A stretch of 64,000 bases of DNA from an uncultured Tateyamaria sp. (lineage in GTDB: Bacteria; Pseudomonadota; Alphaproteobacteria; Rhodobacterales; Rhodobacteraceae), in the NCBI RefSeq assembly GCF_947503385.1, contig NZ_CANNDO010000011.1, positions 1 to 64,000 of the forward strand, written 5' to 3'. Shown piece by piece: positions 17,843-27,338 of this stretch (its first letter is position 1; each line of letters begins with the position of its first letter). Both the position numbers and the translations under genes were made by a program. A model generated the notes under the pieces. It was given only the letters and a program-made list of their open reading frames with translations, did no database searches and was not told where the DNA came from.

Positions 17843-17874
17843 CAAGGGGCGCAGGTTTGATCCTGCGCCCCTTG
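17843..17874 (-). terminator. Hairpin between bztA and bztB (attenuator)
   Basis: A perfect 13-bp stem, CAAGGGGCGCAGG (17843-17855) and CCTGCGCCCCTTG (17862-17874), with a 6-nt loop. It starts about 10 nt after the bztA stop in the direction of transcription. No T run follows. Hairpins at this place usually let the binding protein be made in excess over the membrane subunits by partial termination or by protecting the bztA mRNA end. Confidence 0.7.
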
Positions 17875-17884
17875 GCTTGGTATC

Positions 17885-18901
17885 TTAGCGGAAGGGCGGT
17901 GCGTAGAGCAGGCCGCCGTCTGTCCACTGTGCGTTCAGGCCGCGTGCCAGACCGATGGACGTTGCCTCACCGATATTGGCTTCGAAGACTTCGCCATAGT
18001 TGCCGCTGACGGACAGGGCATTCTTGGCCCAGTCGGCGTCCAGACCCAGCATCTCGCCCAGGGTACCTTCGGTGCCCAGCAGACGGTTGATTTCCGGGTT
18101 GTTGGTGCCGGCTGCCATCTCAGCCATGTTGACCGATGTGACGCCCAGCTCTTCGGCTGCGATCAGTGCGTTCAGCGTCCAGCGCACGACGTCACCCCAT
18201 TCGTGGTCGCCATGGCGCACAAGCGGGCCAAGCGGCTCTTTGGAGATGATTTCGGGCAGAACAACGTGGTCACCGGGTGCTTCGAATGTGGCACGTGTGG
18301 CGGCCAGACCCGATGCGTCGGTGGTGTACACGTCACAGGCACCGGCAAGGTACTGCTGCTGCGCTTCGGCGTTGGTTTCGATCGGAACCGGCTCGTAGCT
18401 GATGTTGTTCGAGCGGAAGAAGTCCGCCAGGTTCAGCTCGGTGGTGGTGCCGGTCTGGATGCAGACGGTTGCGCCGTCCAGTTCCTTGGCCGACGACACG
18501 CCCAGCTCTTTGGGCACCATAAAGCCTTGGCCGTCATAGTAGTTGATGCCGACAAATTCGAACTTGAGGTCGACGTCACGGCTGAAGGTCCATGTGGTGT
18601 TCCGGGCCAGCATGTCGATTTCGCCGGACGCCAGAGCGGTGAAGCGTGTTTTGCCGGTTGTGGGCACGAATTCTACCGCGCTGCCATCGCCAAGCACTGC
18701 CGCTGCAACGGCGCGGCACACGGCCACGTCGAAACCTTCCCATTCGCCATTGGCGTCGGGGGCCGCGAAACCAACCAGACCGGTTGTCACGCCGCAGTTC
18801 AGCTTGCCGCGCGCTTTCACGTCATCCAGCGTGCCAGCAGCCGCTACACCGGCAGCCATGCCGGTAAAGGCGAGCGCGCCAAAGAATACGGATTTTTTCA
18901 T
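17885..18901 (-). CDS. bztA: Periplasmic amino-acid-binding protein BztA
   Basis: A 338-residue type 2 periplasmic binding protein (solute-binding family 3) for glutamate, glutamine, aspartate and asparagine. A Sec signal peptide covers about residues 1-21 (MKKSVFFGALAFTGMAAGVAAA). The mature protein opens TLDDVKARGKLNCGVTTGL, with the ligand-binding TGKTRFTALASGEIDMLARNTTWT further on. ATG 18901 is chosen over the longer frame because AGGAAGAGG stands just before it and the signal peptide then starts properly. It heads the operon and is followed by a hairpin. Confidence 0.95.
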   Translation of the reverse strand: MKKSVFFGALAFTGMAAGVAAAGTLDDVKARGKLNCGVTTGLVGFAAPDANGEWEGFDVAVCRAVAAAVLGDGSAVEFVPTTGKTRFTALASGEIDMLARNTTWTFSRDVDLKFEFVGINYYDGQGFMVPKELGVSSAKELDGATVCIQTGTTTELNLADFFRSNNISYEPVPIETNAEAQQQYLAGACDVYTTDASGLAATRATFEAPGDHVVLPEIISKEPLGPLVRHGDHEWGDVVRWTLNALIAAEELGVTSVNMAEMAAGTNNPEINRLLGTEGTLGEMLGLDADWAKNALSVSGNYGEVFEANIGEATSIGLARGLNAQWTDGGLLYAPPFR

Positions 18902-19010
18902 TTTTACCTCTTCCTGATTTCCCACCGCGTTGGGTGGAGGTCCCGGCCATGCCTGTTCATCAAGCGCAGCCGGAGGTGATCCCGGACATCTGTTTCTCCG
19001 AGTGTGCGGC

Positions 19011-19040
19011 AGTCTGTCCAGAATCGCCCTGTAAGGTCAA
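19011..19040 (-). promoter_or_regulatory. Possible promoter of bztABCD
   Basis: On the minus strand TTGACC (19035-19040), 18-nt spacer, CAGACT (19011-19016). The -35 is good and the -10 weak. It leaves a leader of about 100 nt before bztA. Confidence 0.3.
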
Positions 19041-19099
19041 GGGTAGGTCGGGTGAAATTGATGCATTTCTAAGCACTCGCCCGTTACGTGCACGGCGGT

Positions 19100-19819
19100 T
19101 TACGCTACGTCGCCTTCAGCAGCGTTCCAGAACGATTTTGCATGGAAAAACGCTGTTTCACGGAGTTTTGCGAGCTCCAGCGCCTCCTCATCGTCACCCC
19201 ACTGCTCGGCCTGCCATATCTCATCCAAGCGGGAAGCAGCCCAAATCTCGGGCAGGGTGGTCATGTCTTTGGCAGCGGCAAAACCCAGAACCCATGATCC
19301 TGACAAGCTGACAAGATCGTGAAAGGCCGCAAGCGCGAATGGAGACATGGCGTGGGTTGTCTCGCTCAGGATGGTAAGGGCCGCAGGATCCTGTGATTCG
19401 TGCATCAAACCGGTACGCGGCGCCAACCGCGCACCGAGGTTTTCGGCAGCCCAATTCAGATACGCGTCCCAGACCGCCGCTTGCCTGTCGACCAATTCCT
19501 TGGGTTGATCGGCCCGGTAACACAACAAGTCCGCGTCGCCATAAGCGGCCAGCATATCCGCCACTTCGGCCTTCTGGATCGCCACCTTGTCGATGGCCGC
19601 GTTCGCGCTGCGGGTGAACGGCATCGACAGCGGGTCCACCACGTCCTCTTGCGCGGCCCACTCGGCTGCAATGGCCTGTGCCAGACTTTGCGTCGGCAGG
19701 TGCAATGCGGCCTTGGCCGGTGTCTTGACCCGGCGGCCATCCAGTTCGATCGTCCAACCGCTGCCATCCGCGACAGCCTCGGCATTGGTCCAGAACCGTT
19801 TTTGCTTCCATTCGCTCAT
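19100..19819 (-). CDS. ATP12-type F1-ATPase assembly chaperone
   Basis: A 239-residue protein of the ATP12 family, which in mitochondria and alphaproteobacteria holds the F1 alpha subunit during ATP synthase assembly. The opening KRFWTNAEAVADGSGWTIELDGRRVKTPAKAALHLPT is the characteristic N-terminal pattern, followed by AIAAEWAAQ and later the YRADQPKELVDRQ segment. The ATG at 19819 overlaps the stop of the HAD gene; the longer upstream frame lies inside that gene and is rejected. Last gene of the degQ-like to ATP12 run. Confidence 0.9.
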   Translation of the reverse strand: MSEWKQKRFWTNAEAVADGSGWTIELDGRRVKTPAKAALHLPTQSLAQAIAAEWAAQEDVVDPLSMPFTRSANAAIDKVAIQKAEVADMLAAYGDADLLCYRADQPKELVDRQAAVWDAYLNWAAENLGARLAPRTGLMHESQDPAALTILSETTHAMSPFALAAFHDLVSLSGSWVLGFAAAKDMTTLPEIWAASRLDEIWQAEQWGDDEEALELAKLRETAFFHAKSFWNAAEGDVA

Positions 19820-20472
19820 GCCGTCTCTCTCCAAACATGCGCCAACGCGGGGCGGAGCGCCCCGAAATCGTGGATGACCCGATCCCCAAGCGTTGCTGCA
19901 TCGTGATAGCCCCAAGTCACGCCGACAAAGGACACGCCCGCAGACTGCGCCATGTCGCGGTCATAAGTCGTGTCCCCCACCATCACCGCATCCGCCGCGT
20001 CCACCCCGGTGTCCGCCAGCGCAGTCAGGATCATCGACGGGTGCGGTTTGGACGGATGAGTGTCCGCCACCTGTGTGCTCACGAAATAAGAGGTCATGTC
20101 ATGCTCTGCCAACAGCGCGTCCAATCCCCGGCGTGATTTGCCCGTCGCCACGGCCAGCAGGATGTCCGGTTCGCCGTGCAGGCTCGCAACGGCCTGAAGT
20201 GCACCGGGATACAGGACAGACCTGTGCGTTTTGGCCAACCGCTGGGCCGCAAATGCCGCCTTGTAATCCTGCACCAGCCGCGATTGATCCGCTTGCGGCG
20301 CGAGCCGGTACATGGCCTGTGGCAAAGACAGCCCGACAATCCCCAGAACCGCCCCGCGCGGCGGCGTGGCGAGACCCTGCGCCGCAAAAGCCTGGGCCAT
20401 GCAGGACAGGATATCGGCCTGACTGTCGACCAATGTTCCATCCATATCAAAGATCACAAGTCTGAGGGTCAC
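19816..20472 (-). CDS. HAD-superfamily hydrolase, phosphoglycolate-phosphatase-like
   Basis: A 218-residue HAD phosphatase. Motif I reads FDMDGTLVDSQ near residues 8-18 with nucleophile Asp and acid/base Asp. Motif II is VATGKSRRG, the Lys motif III is in SKPHP, and motif IV is MVGDTTYDRDMA. The cap is of the alpha-helical C1 type. It belongs to the Gph-like group, but the substrate cannot be assigned by sequence. GTG start overlapping the end of the pseudouridine synthase gene; stop overlapping the ATP12 gene. Confidence 0.88.
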   Translation of the reverse strand: MTLRLVIFDMDGTLVDSQADILSCMAQAFAAQGLATPPRGAVLGIVGLSLPQAMYRLAPQADQSRLVQDYKAAFAAQRLAKTHRSVLYPGALQAVASLHGEPDILLAVATGKSRRGLDALLAEHDMTSYFVSTQVADTHPSKPHPSMILTALADTGVDAADAVMVGDTTYDRDMAQSAGVSFVGVTWGYHDAATLGDRVIHDFGALRPALAHVWRETA

Positions 20473-21509
20473 TCGAGCACCTCGAACGGATCCTCCGCCG
20501 CGAGGTCTTCGGTCCAGCCCAGTGTGTCCCAGCTTTCGGCCATATGGGGTGGCAACGGCGCGGTGACCGTGATCGGTTTGCGTGTCACCGGATGTTCAAA
20601 CCGCATCATACGCGCGTGCAGGTGCAGCTTTTTCGAGATGTCACCGCCGATTTGCGCGCCCCAGCCGTCGCCCATATTCTCTTGCCTGGAGCCGCCGTAT
20701 TTGCCGTCGCCGGCAATCGGATGCCCGATCTCTGCCATGTGCGCGCGCAACTGATGGGTGCGGCCCGTGATCGGCTCCATCGCGACCCAAGCCGCGCGGC
20801 TGGCCACACGGTAGAGCGTGGCATAAAGCGTGTGCGCCCGTTTGGCCCCTTCGGTGTCGTCCATGTCGCGCGGGTGCACGGCGATCATCTTTTCCCCTTC
20901 GCCACCGCGGCCCCGACCGGGCGCTTTGACGAGGCCATACTTGATCTCACCCAGATAGGGCGTGGGCACGCCAGCCACGAGCGCCCAATAAATCTTGCGC
21001 GTCTCGCGGTGCCGCATGGATGCCGTCAGCGCCTTGGCTGCCATGCGCGTGCGCGCCAGCAGCAGGACGCCGGACGTATCCTTGTCGAGACGGTGCACTA
21101 GCCGTGGCTTGTCGTCGTAATCGTATTGGAGCGCCTCGGCGAGGCCATCGACGTGGCGTGTCTGGCCCGACCCGCCTTGGGTCGGCAGGCCCGACGGTTT
21201 GTTCAGCGCAATCACGTGATCGTCCTGATAGATCACGCAGTCTCGGATCATCTGCGCATCTTTTTCGGACACGGCACTGCGTTCCCGCTTAGGCGCGGGT
21301 CGGTCCGGCAACGGGGGCACCCGCACTGCCTGCCCTTCTTCGACGCGGGTCGATGATTTGACCCGGCCACCGTCCACGCGGCATTCGCCCTTGCGACACA
21401 TCTTTTCCACCATGCCTTGGCTCAGTTGTGGAAAGCGTCGCTTGAGGAATCGGTCAAGTCGTTGGTCGCCTTCATCCGCACCCACGGTGATGGTTTGCAC
21501 GCCACTCAT
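20469..21509 (-). CDS. rluC: RluA-family 23S rRNA pseudouridine synthase (RluC-like)
   Basis: A 346-residue pseudouridine synthase. The N-terminal S4 RNA-binding domain (about 12-75) includes RLDRFLKRRFPQLSQGMVEKM. The catalytic RluA core follows, with the signature LVHRLDKDTSGVLLLART whose Asp is the nucleophile, and GRTHQLRAHMAEIGHPIAGD. The architecture and length fit RluC, which modifies 23S rRNA, though RluD specificity cannot be excluded. Overlaps crcB at its start and the HAD gene at its end. Confidence 0.88.
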   Translation of the reverse strand: MSGVQTITVGADEGDQRLDRFLKRRFPQLSQGMVEKMCRKGECRVDGGRVKSSTRVEEGQAVRVPPLPDRPAPKRERSAVSEKDAQMIRDCVIYQDDHVIALNKPSGLPTQGGSGQTRHVDGLAEALQYDYDDKPRLVHRLDKDTSGVLLLARTRMAAKALTASMRHRETRKIYWALVAGVPTPYLGEIKYGLVKAPGRGRGGEGEKMIAVHPRDMDDTEGAKRAHTLYATLYRVASRAAWVAMEPITGRTHQLRAHMAEIGHPIAGDGKYGGSRQENMGDGWGAQIGGDISKKLHLHARMMRFEHPVTRKPITVTAPLPPHMAESWDTLGWTEDLAAEDPFEVLE

Positions 21510-21886
21510 GTCACGATCCCCCGTGCCAGCATCAGGCCAAGGGCCAGCCCGCCGATGGAAAGCGCCACAGACAGCGCAATGTAAAGCGCCGCCTGACCCG
21601 TGGCTCCGCGCTCAATCAATGTCATCGCTTCGAGACTGAAGGCAGAAAACGTCGTGAACCCGCCCAGCAGCCCGGTCATCACAAACGGGCTAAGATGGGT
21701 CAGCCCCTTGTGTGCCGCGACAACCACAAACACCCCCATCAGGAACGACCCCAGCACATTGGCCGACAGGATCGCCACGGGAAAGTCTGCCGGACCCGTC
21801 GCGCGCAGAATCGCGACGCCCATAAGCCAGCGCAGGGATGCGCCGATTGCCCCACCAAGGGCCACAAGAGACAGCGTTGTAAACAT
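21506..21886 (-). CDS. crcB: Fluoride exporter CrcB/Fluc
   Basis: A 126-residue four-helix membrane protein of the fluoride channel family. The family motifs GGAIGASLRWL near the N terminus, NVLGSFLMG and GLLGGFTTFSAFSLE are all visible. It acts as a dual-topology dimer that lets fluoride leave the cell. ATG 21886 fits the family N terminus; the longer frame runs into the rarA end. No fluoride riboswitch is evident upstream, where the spacer to rarA is only about 30 nt. Confidence 0.93.
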   Translation of the reverse strand: MFTTLSLVALGGAIGASLRWLMGVAILRATGPADFPVAILSANVLGSFLMGVFVVVAAHKGLTHLSPFVMTGLLGGFTTFSAFSLEAMTLIERGATGQAALYIALSVALSIGGLALGLMLARGIVT

Positions 21887-21917
21887 GCGCGGTCTGTCAC
21901 CGCTTGGCCCGCCAGAG

Positions 21918-23225
21918 TCAACCGTTCCGCTTGACCCGCAGCTTGGCAAAATACTCAACGCGTTTCAGTAGGTCGCGCTCAAAGCCCCGTTCGACCGGTT
22001 GATAAAGGTCCTTGCGGCCCATTCCTTCGGGAAAGTAGTCCTGCCCCGAAAACCCGTCCTCGGCATCATGATCATAGGCATAGCCCGCGCCGTATCCCTG
22101 ATCCTTCATCATCGAAGTGGGCGCATTGAGGATATGTTTGGGTGGCAGATGCGAGCCGGTTTCCTTGGCCGCCTTGCGTGCACCCTTGTAGGCCACATAG
22201 GTGGCGTTTGATTTGGGCGCGAGGGCAAGGTAGATCAGCGCCTGCGCCAGCGCCAGCTCGCCCTCGGGGCTGCCCAGACGTTCGTAGGTTTCCCAGCTTT
22301 GCAGACAGATCGCCTGCGCTTGCGGATCGGCAAGGCCAATATCCTCAACCGCCATGCGCGTAATCCGACGGGCCAGAAACCGCGGGTCTTCGCCCCCCTC
22401 AAGCATTCGGGCGAACCAGTAAAGAGCCGCGTCCGGGTCCGACCCGCGCACCGATTTGTGCAGCGCCGAGATGAGGTTGTAATGCGCGTCGCCGGATTTG
22501 TCGTATTGCGCCGCACGGCGCATCAGGCGTTTGCCCAATTGGTCGCGGTCCAGCGCACCGTCGACGTCCCACGCCATCACCTGCTCAATCAGGTTAAGCA
22601 GCGCGCGCCCGTCGCCATCGGCCATCTCAAGCAGCGCCTCACGCGCGTGACCATCCAGCGGCAGGCCCTTGCCAAGCTCCTGTTCGGCCCGCTGCGCCAA
22701 CAATTCGAGGTCCTTGAGGTCCAGCCGTTCCAACACCAGCACCTGCGCACGGCTAAGCACAGCGGCGTTCAACTCAAAGCTCGGGTTCTCTGTTGTGGCA
22801 CCGACCAGCAGGATCGTCCCGTCCTCCATATGCGGCAGAAACCCGTCTTGCTGGGCCTTGTTGAACCGGTGAATTTCGTCCACGAACAGCAGCGTGCCCT
22901 GCCCGTTCTGGCGTCGGATTTTCGCCGCCTCAAACACTTTCTTAAGATCCGGCACACCGGTGAAGATGGCGCTGATCTGGACGAAATGCAGATCGGTTTC
23001 GTGTGCAAGCAGGCGGGCAATCGTGGTCTTGCCCACGCCCGGCGGCCCCCAGAACACCAGCGACGACAATGCGCCGGAGGACAGCATCACCGTCAGCGGC
23101 GCCTCGGGTCCCAGCACCTGATCCTGCCCGATCACCTCGCTGATCTTCGTGGGTCGCAGGCGGTCAGCCAAAGGACGGGGTCCCGTGTCGGGCCGTGGTT
23201 CATCAGAGGCAAAAAGGTCAGCCAC
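21918..23225 (-). CDS. rarA: Replication-associated recombination protein A (RarA/MgsA)
   Basis: A 435-residue AAA+ ATPase related to clamp loaders, acting at stalled forks. It opens with an [23 protein letters not shown] segment; Walker A is [13 protein letters not shown] (about 60-72), Walker [16 protein letters not shown] (about 113-127), sensor 1 [11 protein letters not shown]. The C-terminal tetramerisation region ([25 protein letters not shown]) is complete. GTG start only 2 nt after the stop of the protease gene. Confidence 0.94.
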   Translation of the reverse strand: MADLFASDEPRPDTGPRPLADRLRPTKISEVIGQDQVLGPEAPLTVMLSSGALSSLVFWGPPGVGKTTIARLLAHETDLHFVQISAIFTGVPDLKKVFEAAKIRRQNGQGTLLFVDEIHRFNKAQQDGFLPHMEDGTILLVGATTENPSFELNAAVLSRAQVLVLERLDLKDLELLAQRAEQELGKGLPLDGHAREALLEMADGDGRALLNLIEQVMAWDVDGALDRDQLGKRLMRRAAQYDKSGDAHYNLISALHKSVRGSDPDAALYWFARMLEGGEDPRFLARRITRMAVEDIGLADPQAQAICLQSWETYERLGSPEGELALAQALIYLALAPKSNATYVAYKGARKAAKETGSHLPPKHILNAPTSMMKDQGYGAGYAYDHDAEDGFSGQDYFPEGMGRKDLYQPVERGFERDLLKRVEYFAKLRVKRNG

Positions 23226-23227
23226 GC

Positions 23228-24604
23228 CTAAAACCGCAACATGACGCGGCTGTTGCCCCGCAGCGCCCGGACCGACGTACCCCGGGTGGCATTTGCCAGA
23301 ATGCTGGCGGCGTCTTCGGGGGTGTCCACATCGCGGCGGTTGATCCGTTGCAGAATATCACCCCGACGCAATCCAACCCGGCGCCCGATGGGGCCGCCGT
23401 CCAGCACAACCACGCCTTCGGCTGCGATAGGCAGGTTCAACTCGGCGATGACCGACGGATTGACACGCGCAACGGTCAGGCCCGGCAAGCTGGTGCCTTC
23501 TGGCAAGGTTATTGCGTTGCGTGGGGGACTGTCTGGCGGCGGGATCAGGGACACAGTGAGGGTATCCGCATCACCGTCGCGCAGGCGCACCATAGCGGCG
23601 GTGTCGCGGACGCTGGCGACGCTCATGCGGTAAAGCATCTCGCCCGGGCTGTTCACCGGCGCCCCGTCCACATGGGTCACGACATCGCCCACGTCAAACC
23701 CGGCTTCGGCCAAGGGGCTGGCCGGGTGCAGGCCAGCAAGGATGATGCCGCCGGGACGCTCTTGTCCCAGCATTTCGGCCAGATCGGCGTCGACGGCTTG
23801 TCCTGTCGCCCCGGCCCATGGCCGCACAAAACGGTCATTGCCATCCCGTGCCTGCCGCAGCACTGCGGCCACAAGGTCAGCCGGGATCGCAAAGCCAATG
23901 CCGTTTGACCCGCCCGATCGGCTGAGGATGCGTGTGTTCACCCCAATGAGCCGCCCCGCCACGTCAATCAGTGCACCGCCGGAATTGCCCGGATTGATGG
24001 GCGCATCCGTCTGCACGAAATACCCGGCCCCTCGGCCATTCGATCCGCCGGAACGGGCCAGCGCGGACACAATGCCGGACGTGACTGTCTGGCCAACGCC
24101 AAAAGGGTTGCCAATGGCCAGAACCAACTCGCCCACTTCGACGGTTTCGCTGTCCCGCAGGGGGAGAAAGGGCAGGTTTTCGGCGTTGTCGATTTTGAGA
24201 ATTGCGAGGTCGCTGGCCTGATCGCCCAGCAGAACATGCGCAGCATATTCGCGCCCGTCATTCAGCACGACCGAGATATCGGTCGCCTGCCCGACCACGT
24301 GATAGTTGGACACGACAATGCCGTCGTCCGACAGGATCACGCCCGAGCCCAGCGAATTCTGCACGCGCGGTGTGGGTTGCCCAAAACCTTCAAAGAAGCG
24401 TTCAAAAAACGGGTCGTCCATGAACAGCGTTCGGCGGCGAGTTTCGGTGACGAAACGGACGTAGATGTTGACAACGGCTGGCGCTGTTTCGCGGACCAAG
24501 GGCGCAAAGCTCAGGGAAATTTCGGCCTGATTTGCAGGCACGCGCGTCTCCGCCATCACAGGCGCAGGCAACAGACAGAGCAGCAGGAAAATCAGGCGTT
24601 TCAT
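23228..24604 (-). CDS. Trypsin-like periplasmic serine protease with PDZ domains (DegP/DegQ type)
   Basis: A 458-residue secreted protease. A signal peptide covers about residues 1-18 (MKRLIFLLLCLLPAPVMA). The catalytic triad is readable: His in VVSNYHVVGQA, Asp in ASDLAILKID and Ser in NPGNSGGALID. Two PDZ domains follow; the first includes AEAGFDVGDVVTHVDGAPV and the second GLRRGDILQRINRRDV near the C terminus. It should degrade or hold misfolded proteins in the periplasm. ATG 24604 is chosen because the signal peptide starts there; about 100 upstream residues of the open frame read antisense to rplQ and its terminator. Confidence 0.92.
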   Translation of the reverse strand: MKRLIFLLLCLLPAPVMAETRVPANQAEISLSFAPLVRETAPAVVNIYVRFVTETRRRTLFMDDPFFERFFEGFGQPTPRVQNSLGSGVILSDDGIVVSNYHVVGQATDISVVLNDGREYAAHVLLGDQASDLAILKIDNAENLPFLPLRDSETVEVGELVLAIGNPFGVGQTVTSGIVSALARSGGSNGRGAGYFVQTDAPINPGNSGGALIDVAGRLIGVNTRILSRSGGSNGIGFAIPADLVAAVLRQARDGNDRFVRPWAGATGQAVDADLAEMLGQERPGGIILAGLHPASPLAEAGFDVGDVVTHVDGAPVNSPGEMLYRMSVASVRDTAAMVRLRDGDADTLTVSLIPPPDSPPRNAITLPEGTSLPGLTVARVNPSVIAELNLPIAAEGVVVLDGGPIGRRVGLRRGDILQRINRRDVDTPEDAASILANATRGTSVRALRGNSRVMLRF

Positions 24605-24653
24605 GGTTTGGCGAATATGCAAACCCCGCCCCGGCAATACAAGCGCTGCAACG

Positions 24654-24683
24654 AAAAACCCCCGCCACATTGGACGGGGGTTT
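24654..24683 (-). terminator. Intrinsic terminator of the rpsM-rpsK-rpoA-rplQ unit
   Basis: On the minus strand AAACCCCCG pairs with CGGGGGTTT (arms 24675-24683 and 24656-24664), with a 10-nt loop. The descending arm runs into a T run, as expected for intrinsic termination about 25 nt after the rplQ stop. Confidence 0.8.
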
Positions 24684-24707
24684 CCAAAAATCTCTGGCGC
24701 GCGCGAC

Positions 24708-25127
24708 TTACTCTTCGCCCGCCTCTTCGGCGGCAACGCGTGCCTTGTCTGCGGCGCCTTTGGCGTCACGGTCGCGGTCGACAAATTCGATGATCGCCAT
24801 GGGCGCCATGTCGCCATAGCGGAAGCCCGCCTTGAGGACACGCACATAGCCGCCCTGACGCTCAGCATAGCGGGGTCCAAGGACGTCGAACAGCTTTTCA
24901 ACGTATTGCGCTTCCTTCAGCTTGGACGCAGCCTGACGGCGAGCGTGCTGATCGCCGCGCTTGGCGAGCGTGATCAGCTTTTCCACGATCGGGCGCAGTT
25001 CCTTGGCTTTGGGCAAGGTTGTTTTGATTTGCTCATGTTCGATGAGCGAGCCTGCCATGTTCGAGAACAGCGCTTTGCGGTGTTCGTGTGTCCGGTTCAG
25101 GCGGCGGTAGCCACGTGCGTGACGCAT
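24708..25127 (-). CDS. rplQ: 50S ribosomal protein L17
   Basis: A 139-residue protein starting [20 protein letters not shown], the L17 signature, with [20 protein letters not shown] in the middle. The C-terminal tail is extended and Ala/Glu rich (AAEEAGEE), a common alphaproteobacterial feature. Last gene of the alpha-operon part, after rpoA. Confidence 0.97.
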   Translation of the reverse strand: MRHARGYRRLNRTHEHRKALFSNMAGSLIEHEQIKTTLPKAKELRPIVEKLITLAKRGDQHARRQAASKLKEAQYVEKLFDVLGPRYAERQGGYVRVLKAGFRYGDMAPMAIIEFVDRDRDAKGAADKARVAAEEAGEE

Positions 25128-25213
25128 ATTTCTATCTCCATTTGGTGCCCTCTACGGGCGTTTTTGCTTTGTCTGGCCCGCGATGCGTGTCTTGGGCTCT
25201 CCTTGGGGCACAA

Positions 25214-25250
25214 AGCCCGGGTGCGCGTGCCGGGCTGAAGCCCGGCCTAC
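25214..25250. repeat. Palindromic repeat between rpoA and rplQ
   Basis: GCCGGGCT (25229-25236), GA, AGCCCGGC (25239-25246), followed by CTAC. The left arm can alternatively pair with AGCCCGG at 25214-25220. The core (GCCGGGCT..AGCCCGGC + CTAC) resembles the perfect palindrome at 42640-42665 and probably belongs to the same family of dispersed hairpin repeats. Confidence 0.6.
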
Positions 25251-25288
25251 GACAGTTTCGGTATGGCGCGCATCAGCCCACCACGGCC

Positions 25289-26305
25289 TTAGAAGTTGTC
25301 TTCGAACTTCTTGGCGAGGTCTTCGATGTTGTCCGGCGGCCAGTCCTCGACATCCATGCCAAGGTGCAGACCCATGCCCGACAAGACTTCCTTGATCTCG
25401 TTCAGCGACTTGCGGCCAAAGTTCGGCGTGCGCAGCATCTCGGCTTCGGTCTTCTGAATGAGGTCCCCAATATAAACGATGTTATCGTTTTTGAGGCAGT
25501 TCGCCGAACGCACCGACAGTTCCAGTTCGTCCACTTTCTTGAGCAGAAGCGGGTTGAACTCGAGACCGTCGTCGTCGTCCTGACGCGATGCACTTTCCGG
25601 CTCGTCGAAGTTGACGAAGATGCCAAGCTGGTCCTGCAGAATACGCGCGGCAAAGGCCACGGCGTCATCCGGCGTGATGGAGCCATCGGTTTCGACCTTC
25701 ATGGTCAGCTTGTCATAGTCCAGCACCTGTCCCTCGCGGGTGGGTTGGACATCGTAGCTGACTTTCTTGACGGGCGAATAGATCGCGTCGATCGGGATCA
25801 GGCCGATGGGCGCGTCTTCGGGCTTGTTCTTGTCCGCAGACACATAGCCTTTGCCGGTGTTCACCGTCAGCTCCATGTAGACATCCGCACCGTCGTCGAG
25901 GTGGCAGATCACGTGGTCGCGATTGAGGATTTCGATGCCCGCGCTTTCCGAGATGTCACCGGCGGTGACAACGCCCGGACCCTTGGCGGAGATCGACAGG
26001 CGCTTGGGCCCTTCGACTTCCATGCGGATCGAGACCTGCTTGAGGTTCAGGATGATGTCGGTCACGTCCTCGCGGACACCGGCAACAGACGAGAACTCGT
26101 GCAGCACGTTGTCGATTTGCACAGATGTGATCGCGGCACCTTGCAGCGACGACAAAAGCACGCGGCGCAGCGCGTTGCCCATCGTCAAACCAAAGCCGCG
26201 TTCCAGCGGTTCGGCGGTGACGGTCGCCTGTCGCGCGGGCTCGTTGCCCGGCTTGACGTCAAGCTGTTGTGGCTTGATCAGTTCGGCCCAGTTTTTGTGG
26301 ATCAT
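25289..26305 (-). CDS. rpoA: DNA-directed RNA polymerase alpha subunit
   Basis: A 338-residue alpha subunit. The N-terminal dimerisation domain includes [22 protein letters not shown] (about 36-57), which starts polymerase assembly. The acidic linker at about 235-250 leads to the C-terminal domain that binds UP elements and activators ([34 protein letters not shown]). ATG 26305 ([12 protein letters not shown]) has GGAGGGA upstream and is preferred; 48 extra upstream residues are not family-like. It lies between rpsK and rplQ. Confidence 0.97.
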   Translation of the reverse strand: MIHKNWAELIKPQQLDVKPGNEPARQATVTAEPLERGFGLTMGNALRRVLLSSLQGAAITSVQIDNVLHEFSSVAGVREDVTDIILNLKQVSIRMEVEGPKRLSISAKGPGVVTAGDISESAGIEILNRDHVICHLDDGADVYMELTVNTGKGYVSADKNKPEDAPIGLIPIDAIYSPVKKVSYDVQPTREGQVLDYDKLTMKVETDGSITPDDAVAFAARILQDQLGIFVNFDEPESASRQDDDDGLEFNPLLLKKVDELELSVRSANCLKNDNIVYIGDLIQKTEAEMLRTPNFGRKSLNEIKEVLSGMGLHLGMDVEDWPPDNIEDLAKKFEDNF

Positions 26306-26418
26306 GCGTCCCTCCATTCTTGCCAACGTGCCATGTCCGAGCACGTGGGCTCCCGAGGTTTCAAAATGCGGATCGGGGCCGCACATGATGCACGGCCCCA
26401 AAGTATAATCGTTGTCGC

Positions 26419-26808
26419 TTAGACGCGGCGGCGTTTCGGCGGGCGGCAACCATTGTGGGCAATCGGTGTCACGTCGCGGATGGACGTGATGTTGAACCCA
26501 ACGGCAGCCAGCGCGCGCAACGCACTCTCGCGGCCAGACCCGGGACCCTGCACTTCAACCTCAAGCGTTTTCACGCCGTGTTCCTGTGCCTTGCGGCCCG
26601 CATCCTCGGCAGCCATCTGGGCTGCGTAAGGTGTGGATTTCCGCGAGCCCTTGAAGCCCATTGTACCGGCAGACGACCACGAAATGGCGTTGCCCTGTAC
26701 GTCCGAGATCAGGATCTTGGTGTTGTTGAACGACGAATTCACGTGGGCAACGCCCGCCGCGATATTCTTGGAGACCTTGCGCTTAGTGCGCCGTGTATCA
26801 CGTGCCAT
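26419..26808 (-). CDS. rpsK: 30S ribosomal protein S11
   Basis: A 129-residue protein with the S11 pattern: [41 protein letters not shown] and the C-terminal [18 protein letters not shown]. It binds the platform of the small subunit near the Shine-Dalgarno helix. Follows rpsM by 15 nt. Confidence 0.97.
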   Translation of the reverse strand: MARDTRRTKRKVSKNIAAGVAHVNSSFNNTKILISDVQGNAISWSSAGTMGFKGSRKSTPYAAQMAAEDAGRKAQEHGVKTLEVEVQGPGSGRESALRALAAVGFNITSIRDVTPIAHNGCRPPKRRRV

Positions 26809-26823
26809 GAGTGCAGCCCTCCC

Positions 26824-27192
26824 TTATTTCTTCTTACCGGCAATGGCCTTTGCGGGGCCTTTGCGGGTGCGAGCGTTTGTGTGGGTGCGCTGACCGCGGA
26901 CGGGCAGGTTGCGGCGATGACGCAGGCCACGGTAGCAGCCAAGGTCCATGAGACGTTTGATGTTCATGGTCGTCTCGCGGCGCAGGTCGCCTTCGACGGT
27001 AAAGTGCTCGTCGATATGCTCGCGGATTTTCAGAACTTCTGCATCGCTCAGTTCGTTCACGCGACGGGTCATGTCGATCCCGACGGCTTCACAAATTTTC
27101 TGGGCGGAGGTGTTGCCGATGCCTGTGATGTAGGTCAGGGCGATCGGAACACGCTTGGCGGTGGGGATGTTGACCCCTGCAATACGTGCCAC
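26824..27192 (-). CDS. rpsM: 30S ribosomal protein S13
   Basis: A 122-residue protein opening with [25 protein letters not shown] and containing [25 protein letters not shown] near the C terminus, the S13 signature. The start codon is GTG (27190-27192), with AAGGAT upstream. First gene of the rpsM-rpsK-rpoA-rplQ transcription unit. Confidence 0.97.
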   Translation of the reverse strand: MARIAGVNIPTAKRVPIALTYITGIGNTSAQKICEAVGIDMTRRVNELSDAEVLKIREHIDEHFTVEGDLRRETTMNIKRLMDLGCYRGLRHRRNLPVRGQRTHTNARTRKGPAKAIAGKKK

Positions 27193-27249
27193 GTTTGGCT
27201 ATCCTTTTCGTTGCGAGCCCGTCATTCCAGGCCCTTTTTTCACAACATA

Positions 27250-27276
27250 AGGCCCGTGGATTTTGCCCCCGGGCCT
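27250..27276 (-). other. Hairpin in the rpsM leader
   Basis: AGGCCCG (27250-27256) and CGGGCCT (27270-27276) can pair with a 13-nt loop inside the leader of about 140 nt between the putative promoter and rpsM. In E. coli the corresponding leader is the S4 autoregulation site; whether this hairpin serves that role here is inference. Confidence 0.35.
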
Positions 27277-27338
27277 GCCGCTGATCAGGTGATCCGACGG
27301 GACGCGTTCCCGCCTTTGATTCTCGTTAGAGATGGCGT

